Below, piece after piece: positions 63,646-64,000 of a DNA stretch of 64,000 bases. Numbering within the stretch: position 1 is the first letter of the stretch; each line of letters begins with the position of its first letter. The position numbers were made by a program, and so were the translations under genes. Source of the stretch: Siphonodentalium dalli (Eukaryota > Mollusca > Scaphopoda > Gadilida > Siphonodentaliidae); contig CP136067.1 in assembly GCA_032622095.1 (NCBI GenBank), positions 96,152,707 through 96,216,706 of the forward strand. The letters run 5' to 3'. The notes under the pieces were generated by a model. The model saw only the letters and a program-made list of their open reading frames with translations. It had not been told where the DNA came from and ran no database searches.

Positions 63646-64000
63646 ACAAATGCAGATTTGAAATATTCTGAACTTGTCTGATAATTGTTAACACAAAGAT
63701 GACACAAATAAACTAAATCCATGCTAATCATGAGTACACCCACAAGACGCTCTGTGTCGCTGACACATCTTCAAAGAATACCTCAATTGTCAAAAATTGT
63801 CTGGTGGCTGGGTGTCGTCGAATCAACCCGCACATATTCACTTGTGTTGGATGAGGGGGCGGTGGGAATTATATTCCACGAAGCGAATATATTTCGAGAT
63901 GAATTATCAGTTTGAAAGAAACAATGGACAATTGGAAACAGAAAAGGAAAGATTAAATTCCCATACATGTATGTAATAATGAATGAAATTTGCTAGCTTA
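63646..64000. other. Non-coding, nothing recognised
   Basis: Short frames overlap on both strands near 63720-63970 without a known domain. No splice-supported exon was seen. Confidence 0.35.

Overview
This is an AT-rich animal nuclear DNA window with eukaryotic splice signals, tRNA-like SINEs, many DNA-transposon families, minisatellites and a 100-N scaffold gap at 61872-61971. No intact multi-exon gene can be read end to end. The GGCCATAACTC-type repeats ending in GGACGGAC tails, the TGTCCTC family and the tyrosine-recombinase-like gene remnants suggest a mollusc, probably a bivalve. That is an inference from general familiarity, not from a database search.

Host gene content is small. On the minus strand between about 34.1 and 37.5 kb there are three exons with matching splice phases: two 109-bp versions of one exon (37359-37467 and 35560-35668), then a 197-bp exon (34095-34291). 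The tail they encode carries a clathrin-box motif and a DPF AP-2 motif, so it may belong to an endocytic adaptor. The two 109-bp exons look like a mutually exclusive pair, because including both would break the frame. On the plus strand, 58.0-60.7 kb holds two exons of a decayed tyrosine-recombinase-like gene, and a possible CCAAT/ETS/CRE-type promoter lies at 52.6 kb.

The rest is mostly mobile and repetitive DNA. Family A is a palindromic TA-flanked Tc1/mariner-like MITE (14 copies or fragments). Family B is a MITE with ends near CAAGCCTTG and one clear 8-bp target duplication (11 copies). Family C is a piggyBac-like TTAA element whose core is two hairpins in tandem (about 13 copies plus fragments). 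Family G and the large 16.8-19.3 kb element are TTAA-flanked and each carries an internal 31-bp satellite. There are three clear hAT insertions with 8-bp target duplications (25.0-26.6, 31.65-32.07 and 56.86-57.66 kb), a PIF/Harbinger-like MITE (53.9 kb), foldback elements (46.7-48.0 and 48.1 kb), a possible LINE 3' end and two tRNA-like SINEs.

Tandem repeats make up much of 4.7-5.9, 9.1-10.9, 16.8-18.8, 20.6-22.0, 26.6-27.2, 29.2-30.0 and 49.5-50.5 kb. In two places (31.6-33.0 and 55.2-57.7 kb) a local duplication leaves one copy as the empty site for transposons found in the other, so insertions can be ordered in time. The most novel-looking points are the alternative exon pair crowded by MITEs, the TTAA elements that carry 31-bp satellites, and the double-hairpin module found inside two different kinds of terminal repeat.
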